Positions 43,334 to 55,065 of a DNA stretch of 57,654 nucleotides are shown here, one piece after another. The notes under the pieces are model-generated. The model made no database searches. It was not told the origin of the DNA and saw nothing but the letters and a program-made list of their open reading frames with translations. Every line of letters starts with the position of its first letter. The stretch's first letter is position 1. Source of the DNA: JBGPYB01 sp041493035. GTDB lineage: Bacteria > Acidobacteriota > Vicinamibacteria > Fen-336. The stretch covers positions 1 to 57,654 of the forward strand of contig JBGPYB010000007.1 of assembly GCA_041493035.1 (NCBI GenBank), in the 5' to 3' direction. The translations under genes and the position numbers were made by a program.

Positions 43334-43885
43334 ATGAACACAGTGTCTCTTGGGATCGCGCGGCACTACGCCCGAGCCCTTCTCGACGTGGCCCTTCAAG
43401 AGGGGAACGCAGAGAGGCTTCGGGGAGAGCTGCGTGATGCCGTGGGTCTTCTGAAAGAGCAGAAGGACCTGGCGGAGGTTCTGGGCAACCCGGCGATCCC
43501 CCCCGAGCGCAAGAAAGGGATCGTGATGGCCGTGTGGGTCGAAGGGCACGCCTCCGCTCTTTTTCGGCGGCTGCTGAGCCTGCTCGTCGAGAACCGGCGG
43601 ATCGGAGCGCTCGGGGCCATCGAGACGTCGTTCGCGTCTCTCTGGAACGCCCACAGACACGTCGCTTCGGCCGAGGTGGTGTCCGCCGTCCCCCTGGAGG
43701 GGGAGCAGGAAGAAGCCCTGTCGGCCGCCCTCGGCAAGGCGACGGGGATGGGCGTCGAGATCCACACCCGCACCGACCCGGCCGTTCTCGGAGGTGTTCT
43801 CGTTCGCATCGGCGGCAAGAGCTACGACGGTACGGTTCGGGCGCGTCTCCGCGCCTTGAAGGAACGCCTCGCTTCGGGGGCGTGA
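43334..43885 (+). CDS. atpH: ATP synthase F1 delta subunit
   Basis: 183 residues: IARHYARALLDVALQEGN at the N-terminus and VEIHTRTDPAVLGGVLVRIGGKSYDGTVRARL at the C-terminal OSCP domain in two adjoining stretches. Delta links the F1 head to the peripheral stalk. It begins the operon; no F0 gene (atpB, atpE, atpF) precedes it. Confidence 0.95.
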   Translation: MNTVSLGIARHYARALLDVALQEGNAERLRGELRDAVGLLKEQKDLAEVLGNPAIPPERKKGIVMAVWVEGHASALFRRLLSLLVENRRIGALGAIETSFASLWNAHRHVASAEVVSAVPLEGEQEEALSAALGKATGMGVEIHTRTDPAVLGGVLVRIGGKSYDGTVRARLRALKERLASGA

Positions 43886-43907
43886 GACCGCGCGAGAGGA
43901 GCGAGGG

Positions 43908-45428
<1,521 letters not shown>

Positions 45429-45457
45429 AGACCAGGGAGCGAGGACGCCTCTAACCC

Positions 45458-46312
45458 ATGCCTGCTCTGATCGACATCCGCCGGCGGATCCGCAGCGTGA
45501 AGAACACGCAGCAGATCACCAAGGCGATGAAAATGGTCTCCGCCTCGAAGCTCCGTCGAGCGCAGGAAGCCATGTTCGCCGCGCGTCCCTACGCACGGAA
45601 GATGGTCGAGGTCCTTGGAAGCATGGCCGCGCGGGCGAGCGGCGAGCTTCACCCGCTGCTGGAACAGAGGGCCGCCGGGAAGATCGCCCTCGTGGTCATC
45701 ACGGCCGACAAGGGGCTCTGCGGCGGCTTCAACGCCAACATCATCCGCGCGGCGACACAATTCCTCCGCGAACGCGACGGGGAGGACGTGGAGCTTGCGC
45801 TCCTCGGGCGCAAGGGGCGCGACTATTTCAAACGGCGGGAATACCGGGTGCGCAGTGAGGCGGTCGGGCTCCAGCCTCTCCGGTACGGGAGCGCCCAGAA
45901 GATCGCGAGGGACGTGATGACGGCATTCACCGCTCGCGACGTGGACCAGGTCTACCTGGTCTACAACGAGTTCAAGAGCGTCATCCAGCAGCGCATCGTC
46001 GTGGAGCAGCTTCTTCCCCTGAAGCCGAACCTCATCGACCCGAAGGAGCCACCCCAGGACTACATCTACGAGCCCGGCCCGATGGCGATTCTTTCCGGCG
46101 TCCTTCCGAAGTACGTGGAAGTCCGGGTGTGGCAGGCGCTTCTCGAATTCGTGGCCGCGGAACACGGCGCCCGGATGGCCGCCATGGACGCTGCCACCAA
46201 GAACGCGAGCGAAGCGATCGACCGCTTGACCCTCTACATGAACAAAGTGCGTCAAGCGGCCATCACCAAGGAGATCATCGAGGTCGTGTCGGGAGCCGGG
46301 TCCACGGCCTAG
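45458..46312 (+). CDS. atpG: ATP synthase F1 gamma subunit
   Basis: 284 residues. The N-terminal coil DIRRRIRSVKNTQQITKAMK and C-terminal coil ending RQAAITKEIIEVVSGA form the rotor shaft; the ITADKGLCGGFNANI motif is conserved. Starts 29 bases after atpA. Confidence 0.97.
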   Translation: MPALIDIRRRIRSVKNTQQITKAMKMVSASKLRRAQEAMFAARPYARKMVEVLGSMAARASGELHPLLEQRAAGKIALVVITADKGLCGGFNANIIRAATQFLRERDGEDVELALLGRKGRDYFKRREYRVRSEAVGLQPLRYGSAQKIARDVMTAFTARDVDQVYLVYNEFKSVIQQRIVVEQLLPLKPNLIDPKEPPQDYIYEPGPMAILSGVLPKYVEVRVWQALLEFVAAEHGARMAAMDAATKNASEAIDRLTLYMNKVRQAAITKEIIEVVSGAGSTA

Positions 46313-46321
46313 AGGCTAATC

Positions 46322-47758
<1,437 letters not shown>

Positions 47759-47764
47759 GAGCCG

Positions 47765-48190
47765 ATGGCCGACAACGGTCTTCCGACGAAGGTCACCCTC
47801 GAGATCGTGACCCCCGAAGGGCTCCTCCTCCGCGAGGAGGTCGACGAGGTGATCGCCCCGGGAGAGGACGGGTATTTCGGTGTCCTTCCGGGTCACACGC
47901 CCTTTCTGTCGACTCTCGGCATCGGAGAGATCGCTGTCTTCGCCGGTGCCTCGAAGTACTACCTCACCTGCTTCTGGGGTTTCTGCGAGGTCCTTCCGGA
48001 CCGCGTGAACATCCTGGCCGAGTTGGGCGAGCGGGCCGAGGCGATAGACCTTGCCCGCGCCGAGAAGGCCAAGGAGCGTGCGGAAGCCGGCCTGAAAGCC
48101 ATCCGCGACGAGGCCGGCTACGAGGAGGCCCGCGTCGCCTACGTCAAAGCCGTGACGCGTCTCGCCGTCGCCAAGAAGCGCGGCGCCTGA
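47765..48190 (+). CDS. atpC: ATP synthase F1 epsilon subunit
   Basis: 141 residues. N-terminal beta-sandwich with VTPEGLLLREEVDEVIAPGE and GYFGVLPGHTPFLSTL, and two C-terminal helices (LARAEKAKERAEAGLKAI). Epsilon couples the rotor and can brake ATP hydrolysis. Last gene of the operon, six bases after atpD. Confidence 0.96.
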   Translation: MADNGLPTKVTLEIVTPEGLLLREEVDEVIAPGEDGYFGVLPGHTPFLSTLGIGEIAVFAGASKYYLTCFWGFCEVLPDRVNILAELGERAEAIDLARAEKAKERAEAGLKAIRDEAGYEEARVAYVKAVTRLAVAKKRGA

Positions 48191-48234
48191 GCGATTCACC
48201 ACCGGGACCCCTTTGTGGCGACAATGTCCCGCTG

Positions 48235-49020
48235 ATGCTTTCGCAGGTCCGGAACCTCTTCCGCTACCGCCTACTGATCCAGAGCCTCGTTTCCCGCGAC
48301 CTGAAGGCGCGATACCGTGGAAGTGTCCTGGGCTTCCTTTGGAGCTTCATCAATCCACTCCTCCTCCTCCTCACGTACGGCCTCGTCTTTACGAAGATGC
48401 TTCCGGTCGCGCGCTCGGCGGAGATGGAGCCGTACTTTCTCTTTCTCTTTTGCGGCATCCTTCCCTGGACCTGGTTTCAAGCCTCGATCGCCGAGTCCTC
48501 GGGCGTCCTCATCGCGGGTGGCAACCTGATCAAGAAGGTCCTCTTCCCGGCAGAAGTCCTCACGACGGTCACGGTCCTCTCGAACCTCGTGCATTTCGCT
48601 CTGGGACTTCCCATCCTTTTCGTCTTTCTGGCCGCCGAGGGGAAGCTGGGACCAAGCGCCCTTCTGCTGCCGCTTCCGATCCTGGTGCAGTTCGTCTTCA
48701 CCCTGGGGCTGGCTTTTTTCGTGTCGGCCCTGACGGTGCATTTCCGTGACATCCAGAACATCCTTTCCCACGTTCTGCAGCTCTGGTTCTTCGCGACCCC
48801 GGTGCTGTACTTCTACGGCGGAATCCACGGAGGCTTCCGCACGGTCCTCCGTTTGAACCCCCTGGCCCACGTCATGGTTTCGTATCAGCAGATGCTCTTC
48901 CACGGGGGGTTCGATCACTTCGAGGGTCTTGGTGCCGCCGCCGTCGCCGCCGTCGCCACGTATGCGATCGGGGCGTTCCTCTTCGACCGGCTCCGCGACA
49001 CCCTGGCCGAGGGCGTATGA
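48235..49020 (+). CDS. wzm: ABC-2 type polysaccharide export permease (Wzm-like)
   Basis: 261 residues with six hydrophobic segments, including FLWSFINPLLLLLTYGLVF and FVFTLGLAFFVSALTVHFRD. The N-terminal motif VSRDLKARYRGSVLGFLWSF and the HFRDIQNI segment are typical of O-antigen and teichoic-acid exporters. With the ATPase encoded next (ATGA overlap) it would flip or export undecaprenol-linked polysaccharide across the inner membrane. Confidence 0.93.
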   Translation: MLSQVRNLFRYRLLIQSLVSRDLKARYRGSVLGFLWSFINPLLLLLTYGLVFTKMLPVARSAEMEPYFLFLFCGILPWTWFQASIAESSGVLIAGGNLIKKVLFPAEVLTTVTVLSNLVHFALGLPILFVFLAAEGKLGPSALLLPLPILVQFVFTLGLAFFVSALTVHFRDIQNILSHVLQLWFFATPVLYFYGGIHGGFRTVLRLNPLAHVMVSYQQMLFHGGFDHFEGLGAAAVAAVATYAIGAFLFDRLRDTLAEGV

Positions 49021-50360
49021 GCGCGGCGGCCGTCGTCGCGCGGGACCTCTCCAAGGCCTACCGGCGCTTCCTTCACAAGAATCAGTTCCGGACCTTGAAG
49101 AGCGCCCTGCTCACGGGCAGCCTTCTTTCGGACCTCGCTCCGTCCGAGACGTTCACGGCCCTTCATGACGTGACCTTCGAGGTCCCCAAGGGAACGACCT
49201 TCGGTGTGATCGGCGAGAACGGCTCGGGGAAATCGACCTTGCTGAAGCTCCTCGCTGGGATCACCAAGCCCACGCGCGGAAACCTCACCGTGGAGGGACG
49301 AATTTCGGCCCTCATCGAGCTGGGAGCCGGCTTCCACCCCGAGATCAGCGGCCGCGAGAACGTGGCCATCAACGGCATCATGCTCGGCCTCTCCCGCAAG
49401 GAGATCGACGAGCGGTTCGACGACATCGTCGCCTTCGCCGAGTTGGAGCGCTTCATCGACGCTCCCGTCAAGACCTACTCCTCGGGGATGTACGCGCGCC
49501 TCGGCTTCGCCGTGGCGATCCACGTCGACCCCGAGGTTCTCCTCATCGACGAGGTTCTTGCGGTGGGAGACGAGGCCTTCACGCGCAAGTGCCTCGACAA
49601 GATCGGGGAGTTCCGGCGCCGCGGGAAGACGATCCTTATCGTGACCCATAGCCTCGGCCTCGTGGAGAAGATGTGCGACGACGTCCTCTGGCTGCGCGGC
49701 GGCACCGTCGCCGCCCAGGGGGATCCCAAACGGGTCGTCGACGCCTACCTGACATACGTGGCCGGCGGCGAAGAAGCCCTCATGGCGAGCGAACACCCCG
49801 CCGAGGTTGGGGCGGCGCCCCCCGACGCCCCGCCTGGAGACGCCACGTCACGCCACGGCTACCACGAGGGACGCTGGGGCGCACGCGAGGTCGAGATCAC
49901 GAGCGTGCGGCTTCTCGACGACCGCGGGAAGGAGCGTCACGTCTACGTTCCCGGAGAGGCGTTGACACTGGCTTTGGGCTTCCGCGCCGAGACGCCCATC
50001 GACGATTTCGTCTTCGGTGTGGGAATCTTCACGGCCGACGGCGTCAACGTCTACGGAACGAACACCCACATCGAGGCCTACGAGCCCAGGAGGATTCAGG
50101 GGAGCGGCGAGGTCTGCTTGGTCCTTACGGATCTCCGCCTCGTCGAGGGGACCTACCTACTCGACGTGGCGGTCCACAAGCGGGACTCCACGCCGTATGA
50201 CTACCACCGGGGCCTGTCGTCCTTCCGTGTGAAGAGTCGAATCAAGGACGTGGGCATCTATCGGCCGGAACACCGCTGGACCTTCGCTGGAGGCATCGAA
50301 ATGGCGCCGCCCGCGCCGCGTCTCGAGCTGGATCTGCGAACAGATGACGAGACCCCTTGA
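49017..50360 (+). CDS. wzt: Polysaccharide export ABC ATPase with C-terminal cargo-binding domain (Wzt-like)
   Basis: 447 residues. ATPase domain about 1-250: Walker A GENGSGKST at 66-74, signature YSSGMYARLGFAVA, Walker B VLLIDEVLAVGD. After a Pro/Ala-rich linker (AAPPDAPPGDA) a beta-sandwich of about 150 residues follows (EITSVRLLDDRGKE, VYGTNTHIEAYE, GTYLLDVAVHKRDS) that resembles the Wzt C-terminal carbohydrate-binding domain, which checks the polysaccharide end before export. The stop overlaps the next TTG start. Confidence 0.92.
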   Translation: MSAAAVVARDLSKAYRRFLHKNQFRTLKSALLTGSLLSDLAPSETFTALHDVTFEVPKGTTFGVIGENGSGKSTLLKLLAGITKPTRGNLTVEGRISALIELGAGFHPEISGRENVAINGIMLGLSRKEIDERFDDIVAFAELERFIDAPVKTYSSGMYARLGFAVAIHVDPEVLLIDEVLAVGDEAFTRKCLDKIGEFRRRGKTILIVTHSLGLVEKMCDDVLWLRGGTVAAQGDPKRVVDAYLTYVAGGEEALMASEHPAEVGAAPPDAPPGDATSRHGYHEGRWGAREVEITSVRLLDDRGKERHVYVPGEALTLALGFRAETPIDDFVFGVGIFTADGVNVYGTNTHIEAYEPRRIQGSGEVCLVLTDLRLVEGTYLLDVAVHKRDSTPYDYHRGLSSFRVKSRIKDVGIYRPEHRWTFAGGIEMAPPAPRLELDLRTDDETP

Positions 50361-50821
50361 GCCACTCGCTCGCCGAGGTCGTGGAAGAACGTCGCGCGTG
50401 GAAGGCGGGCGGTCGGTGCGTCGTCCTGACCAACGGCTGCTTCGATCTCCTCCATCCGGGGCACGTCGCTCTTCTCGAGTCGGCGCGGGCGGAAGGAGAC
50501 ATCCTGGTCGTGGCGATCAACTCCGACCGCTCCGTCCAGGTGATCAAGGGCCCAGGCCGCCCGGTGATTCCCGAGCATGAGCGCGCTGAAATGCTCCTGG
50601 CTCTCGAACCCGTGGATCGTGTCGTCATCTACGACGAGCCGACGCCCCAGAGCGCCATCGCGGCTCTCGTTCCCGACGTCCTGGTGAAGGGCGCCGACTG
50701 GGCGCCAGATGCCATCGTCGGCCGGGACGTCGTCGAAGCGGCTGGTGGTCGAGTCGTGCGGGTCGAGATCGTGCCGGGGCGATCGACGACGACGATCCTC
50801 GATCGCATCCGGCGGCCGTGA
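50357..50821 (+). CDS. rfaE2: D-glycero-beta-D-manno-heptose 1-phosphate adenylyltransferase
   Basis: 154 residues, only the nucleotidyltransferase half of HldE: VLTNGCFDLLHPGHVALLES (HxGH), INSDRSVQVIKGPGRPV, and KGADW..D..VGRDVV. It forms ADP-heptose for the LPS core. Starts with TTG (50357) overlapping the wzt stop (TTGA). The separate kinase half is not in the window. Confidence 0.93.
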   Translation: MSHSLAEVVEERRAWKAGGRCVVLTNGCFDLLHPGHVALLESARAEGDILVVAINSDRSVQVIKGPGRPVIPEHERAEMLLALEPVDRVVIYDEPTPQSAIAALVPDVLVKGADWAPDAIVGRDVVEAAGGRVVRVEIVPGRSTTTILDRIRRP

Positions 50822-53800
50822 TCGCGGACTGGCTCGCGCCCCTGGCCGGCGAGGGCTTCCTTGCCGAAGCCCGAGAGCGTCTGGGGCGTGAGGGGCGCTT
50901 GGATCTCTCCGGGCTTTCGGGCCCGGCCCGCCTTCTTCTTCCGCCGCTCCTCTCGGGCGACCCACTCCTGGTGGTCCTCCCCCACGAGCGGGATGTCGAC
51001 GAGATGACGGAGGATCTTCGCACCCTCGCCCGAGAGCTCGGCGCCACCGGAGAGGTCCTTCCCTTCCCCGCCCCAGGGCCGCCACCCTTTCGCGGCCTGC
51101 CCCGCCACCCCGAGGCTTCGCTCCGCCGTGCGGCCGCCCTCCTCGCGGCCGGTCGTGGCCGAGTCCGTGCTCTCGTAGCGTCCCCTTCGGGTCTCCTGCG
51201 ACCCTCACTGGCCAAGGGTCTTCTCGAAACCCGCGTCGTCTCAGTGCGCCAGGGCGACGAGATGACGCCCGACATTCTCCTGGAAGCTCTCGACGAGGGA
51301 GGATATCGCCGCGAGGATCCCGTCACGGGACCGGGGCAGATCGCCCTCCGCGGCGGCATCCTCGACATCTTCCCCCCGGATGTCGAAGCGCCCGTCCGGA
51401 TCGAGTTTCTTGGGGATACGGTCGAAAGCCTACGCCGTTTCGATCCCGCCACCCAGCGCAGCGATGCTTTTCTCGAGCACCTCGAAATCCTGCCGCTCTC
51501 GGATCTCTTCGCGACGCGGTCCGTTCTGCGTACGCTGCGCGACCGGCTCCCCGAACGCTTCGGCGCAACGCGGGCGGTAACGACCTTTCTCGAGAAGCTC
51601 GACCGCGGGCTCGTTCCCGACGAGCTTCCCGAGCTTCTTCCTCTCGTCCAGGGCGCCACGGTTCCTGCCTGGACACACCTGGGTCCCGCCGCCGTCGTGG
51701 CGCTCGACCCCGAAACGGTTCTCGCTCAAGCGCTCGACCTCCACGAGCGGGCCCGGGCCGAGCGCGATCGACGGGATGATCCCCTGGCCCTGGATGCGGC
51801 AGAGGCGCTCGTGTCGGTCGAAGCCTTTGCGGAGCGCCTTGAAACGCGGCCCGTGCTCCACCTTCGTGAGGTCGATGGAGACAGCCGCGGGATCCACGTC
51901 GCGAGCCGTCCCGTCCGTCGCTACGCGGGGGATCTCCGGAGCCTCGCGAATGACCTCCGCAAATCCGAGGGCTGGTCGGTCATCTTCCTGGGCAACGCCG
52001 GCCGCGCCGACCGCCTCAAGGACCTGCTGCGCGAGGACGGTCTTGCGATCGGGGAGGGAACCCGGGTGGAGGTCAGGGTGGGCGCCCTCTCCCGGGGTTT
52101 CGAACTCCCTTCGAGCGGCCTCGTGGTCCTAGCAGACGGCGACGTCTTCCCCGAAGAGGTCCACGTCCATCCCCGCGGGCGCGGTCGGGGCGTCCGCAGC
52201 TTCCTCTCGGATTTCCGCGACCTGCGCATCGGCGACCTGGTCGTCCACCAGGACCATGGCGTCGGCCGCTTCGAAGGCCTCGAGACCCTCGACGTGGCCG
52301 GGATCCGCCGCGAGTTCATGGTCCTCTCCTACCAGGGCGGGGACAAGCTCAAGGTCCCCATCGACGCCTTCGACCGGGTGCAGAAGTACGCGAGTGCTGA
52401 AGGCGCCCGCCCGGTGGTCGACAAGCTCGGGAGCGGGAGCTGGGAGAAGGTCAAGAGGCGCGTCAAGAAGGCGATGCGCGACATGGCTGCGGAACTGCTC
52501 CGGCTCTACGCCGAGCGCAAGGCCCGCCCTGGCCACGCCTTCACCGCGGAAAGCCCCTGGCAACGGGAGTTCGAGGAGGCGTTCGAGTACGAGGAGACCC
52601 CGGACCAGGCTGCGGCCATCGTCGACGTGGCCGCCGACATGGCCGCAGAGTCCCCGATGGACCGTCTCGTCTGCGGCGACGTGGGCTACGGCAAGACCGA
52701 AGTGGCCATGCGCGCGATCATGCGTGCCGCCCTGGACGGGAAGCAGGTGGCCGTCCTCTCGCCCACGACCGTACTGGCGTTTCAGCACTGGAAGACCTTC
52801 CGCAAGCGCTTCGCTCCGTTTCCAGTGAAGGTCGAGATGATCTCGCGGTTCCGGACCCCCAAGGAAATCAAGGCCGTCCTTGCGGCATTGGCCGCGGGTC
52901 AGGTCGACGTTCTCATCGGCACCCACCGGCTTCTCTCGAAGGACGTCGTCTTCAAGGACCTCGGACTGCTCATCATCGACGAAGAACAGCGATTTGGTGT
53001 CGCGGCGAAGGAGCGCTTGAAGCATCTCCGCAAGACCGTCGATTGCCTTACCCTCTCGGCCACCCCCATTCCCCGAACGCTCCAGATGGGCCTCGCGGGA
53101 ATCAGGGACATGTCGGTCATCGAGACTCCGCCGAAGGACCGCCTGGCCATCCAGACGTCGATCGTGAAGTTCCAGACCGAAGTCATCGCCGCGGCGATCC
53201 GCCAGGAGCTCCTCCGCGAGGGGCAGGTCTACTTCGTTCACAACCGCGTCGAGTCCATCCACGCTCTGGCCCACATGGTCCAGCGCCTCGTCCCCGAGGC
53301 CCGCGTGGTCGTGGGTCACGGCCAGATGCCCGAGACGGAGCTCGAGAAAGCCATGTTGGCCTTCGTCGAGGGTCGAGCCGACGTCCTGGTGGCCACGACG
53401 ATCATCGAGAACGGCCTCGATATTCCGAGGGCCAATACCCTCATCGTGAACCGCGCCGACCGCTACGGTCTAGCGCAGCTCTATCAGCTCCGGGGGCGTG
53501 TCGGCCGCTCCGATCGTCGCGCGTACGCCTACCTCCTGGTGCCGCCCGCCACCGTTCTCTCGGAAATCGCGCGGAAGCGCTTGGCGGCCATCCAGGAGTT
53601 CTCGGATCTGGGCGCCGGCTTTCGAATCGCCGCCCTCGACCTCGAGCTTCGCGGCGCGGGGAATCTGCTGGGCGGCGAACAGAGCGGTCACATCCAGGCC
53701 GTCGGTCTCGATCTCTACGTCAAGCTCCTGGAGCAGTCGATTCTCGAGCTCAAGGGTGAGGCGCCGCGTGATACGCCGCGCGCCGTCCTCAACCTGAAAC

Positions 53801-54225
53801 TCGACCTGCGCCTGCCCACCGAATACGTCCCAGAGGTTCACCAGCGCCTCTCCCTCTACAAGCGCGTCAGTCAGGCGCGGGACGTGGACGAGATCGACCG
53901 GCTCCGGTCCGAGATCCGGGATCGCTACGGCCCCCTCCCACCTTCGGTGGAAGAGCTTCTCAAGTACGCTCTTCTTCGTCTCCGCGCGGAAGCCCTTGGG
54001 GTCCTCCAGGTCGACCGGGCGGGGCCGGCCCTGCACGTCCGGCTCTCAGGGGAGGGCTTGCTCGGCCCGGACCGCCTCGTGGGCCTCGTGCGAAGGCTTC
54101 CTGGCGCCGCTCTCAGCCCCCAGGGCATTCTCCGAGCTCCGCTTCCTGACGTCGACGATTCGCTGACCGGCCTCGAGGCCCTCCTCGCGAGCATGGACGC
54201 CAGCGTTCCACCAACGGGCCTATAA
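50818..54225 (+). CDS. mfd: Transcription-repair coupling factor
   Basis: 1135 residues. Order: UvrB-like N-terminal modules (about 1-440), RNA-polymerase-interacting CarD-like domain (DLVVHQDHGVGRFEGLETLD, about 470-540), helicase with Walker A GDVGYGKTEVAMRA near 620, box LIIDEEQRFGV, and TLSATPIPRTLQMG, then a TRCF C-terminal domain. Mfd removes stalled RNA polymerase and recruits UvrA, also encoded in this window. GTG 50818 overlaps rfaE2 (GTGA). Confidence 0.97.
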   Translation: MIADWLAPLAGEGFLAEARERLGREGRLDLSGLSGPARLLLPPLLSGDPLLVVLPHERDVDEMTEDLRTLARELGATGEVLPFPAPGPPPFRGLPRHPEASLRRAAALLAAGRGRVRALVASPSGLLRPSLAKGLLETRVVSVRQGDEMTPDILLEALDEGGYRREDPVTGPGQIALRGGILDIFPPDVEAPVRIEFLGDTVESLRRFDPATQRSDAFLEHLEILPLSDLFATRSVLRTLRDRLPERFGATRAVTTFLEKLDRGLVPDELPELLPLVQGATVPAWTHLGPAAVVALDPETVLAQALDLHERARAERDRRDDPLALDAAEALVSVEAFAERLETRPVLHLREVDGDSRGIHVASRPVRRYAGDLRSLANDLRKSEGWSVIFLGNAGRADRLKDLLREDGLAIGEGTRVEVRVGALSRGFELPSSGLVVLADGDVFPEEVHVHPRGRGRGVRSFLSDFRDLRIGDLVVHQDHGVGRFEGLETLDVAGIRREFMVLSYQGGDKLKVPIDAFDRVQKYASAEGARPVVDKLGSGSWEKVKRRVKKAMRDMAAELLRLYAERKARPGHAFTAESPWQREFEEAFEYEETPDQAAAIVDVAADMAAESPMDRLVCGDVGYGKTEVAMRAIMRAALDGKQVAVLSPTTVLAFQHWKTFRKRFAPFPVKVEMISRFRTPKEIKAVLAALAAGQVDVLIGTHRLLSKDVVFKDLGLLIIDEEQRFGVAAKERLKHLRKTVDCLTLSATPIPRTLQMGLAGIRDMSVIETPPKDRLAIQTSIVKFQTEVIAAAIRQELLREGQVYFVHNRVESIHALAHMVQRLVPEARVVVGHGQMPETELEKAMLAFVEGRADVLVATTIIENGLDIPRANTLIVNRADRYGLAQLYQLRGRVGRSDRRAYAYLLVPPATVLSEIARKRLAAIQEFSDLGAGFRIAALDLELRGAGNLLGGEQSGHIQAVGLDLYVKLLEQSILELKGEAPRDTPRAVLNLKLDLRLPTEYVPEVHQRLSLYKRVSQARDVDEIDRLRSEIRDRYGPLPPSVEELLKYALLRLRAEALGVLQVDRAGPALHVRLSGEGLLGPDRLVGLVRRLPGAALSPQGILRAPLPDVDDSLTGLEALLASMDASVPPTGL

Positions 54226-54226
54226 T
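54221..54226 (+). promoter_or_regulatory. Perfect TATAAT -10 element over the mfd stop codon
   Basis: TATAAT at 54221-54226 includes the mfd TAA. No -35 stands at 16-18 bases. If used, RNA would start near 54233 and leave only about 11 bases before the TTG at 54244, with no visible Shine-Dalgarno. Confidence 0.3.
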
Positions 54227-54243
54227 TAGACTTTGGCATTCTG

Positions 54244-55065
54244 TTGATCACGCGCCACCTCTCGCCGGCAGTCCTCTTGTTGGCGGCTATCTCCTGTCGA
54301 GACTCGCGCCCGGCGGACCCCGTCATCCTGGTCCTGGGCGACGAGAGTGTTCGCCGGAGCGAGTTCGAACAGCATGTCAAGGGCCTGGAGGCTCGCGGCA
54401 TGGGCTCGGTCGACCTGGGCGTGCGCGCCGCGCTCCTCGAACCGTTCCTCGAGGAGCGGGTCCTCATTCTTGAGGCGCGCGCGCGGGGCCTCTTGAAGCC
54501 CGGTGCGTCGGCCGAGGACGAAGAGGTGGCGGCCCAGAAGCTGCTGGCCGACGAGGTCCTCTCGGGGATCGCCGTCACCGAGGGAGAGATCGCAGCCTTC
54601 TATCGTGACCACGCCCAGGAGTTTCGGGCTCCCGAGACGATCACCCTCCGCCAGATCCTCCTGACCTCGGCCAACGAGGCTCGCGACGTCCGTCGCCGAT
54701 TGGCCAAGGACCCGAAGAGCTTCGACCCCCTGGCGCAATCCCGCTCCCGCTCTCCTGAGGCGAGCAAAGGCGGGCTCATGGGCACGTTCAGGCGGGGGGA
54801 CCTTCCCTCCGAGCTCGAGACCGCGGCGTTCGCGCTACCGGTCTCGGGCGTGAGCGACGTCGTCCCTTCCCCCCTCGGCTTCCATGTTCTCCGGGTGGAC
54901 GCACGCCAAAGCGCGCGCGACCGGACGGTGGAAGAGTGCCATGATGAGATCCGCGCGCTCCTCACACGGCAGAAATCCGACCAAGCCACGCGCCAGTTCG
55001 TCCGGGGTCTTCTCGCCCGGGCCAAGGTGAATCATGAAGCGGCTCAGCTTTCTCTTCCTTCTTAG
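54244..55065 (+). CDS. PpiC-type peptidyl-prolyl isomerase, predicted lipoprotein
   Basis: 273 residues starting at TTG 54244. N-terminal hydrophobic stretch LLLAAISC suggests lipid attachment at Cys18. A SurA-like helical region (SEFEQHVKGLEARG) precedes a parvulin domain: ITLRQILLTSANEARDV, GGLMGTFRRGDLPSELETAA, and SPLGFHVLRVDAR. It would help fold envelope proteins on the periplasmic side. It overlaps the next gene by 32 bases; both belong to the same functional class. Confidence 0.87.
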   Translation: MITRHLSPAVLLLAAISCRDSRPADPVILVLGDESVRRSEFEQHVKGLEARGMGSVDLGVRAALLEPFLEERVLILEARARGLLKPGASAEDEEVAAQKLLADEVLSGIAVTEGEIAAFYRDHAQEFRAPETITLRQILLTSANEARDVRRRLAKDPKSFDPLAQSRSRSPEASKGGLMGTFRRGDLPSELETAAFALPVSGVSDVVPSPLGFHVLRVDARQSARDRTVEECHDEIRALLTRQKSDQATRQFVRGLLARAKVNHEAAQLSLPS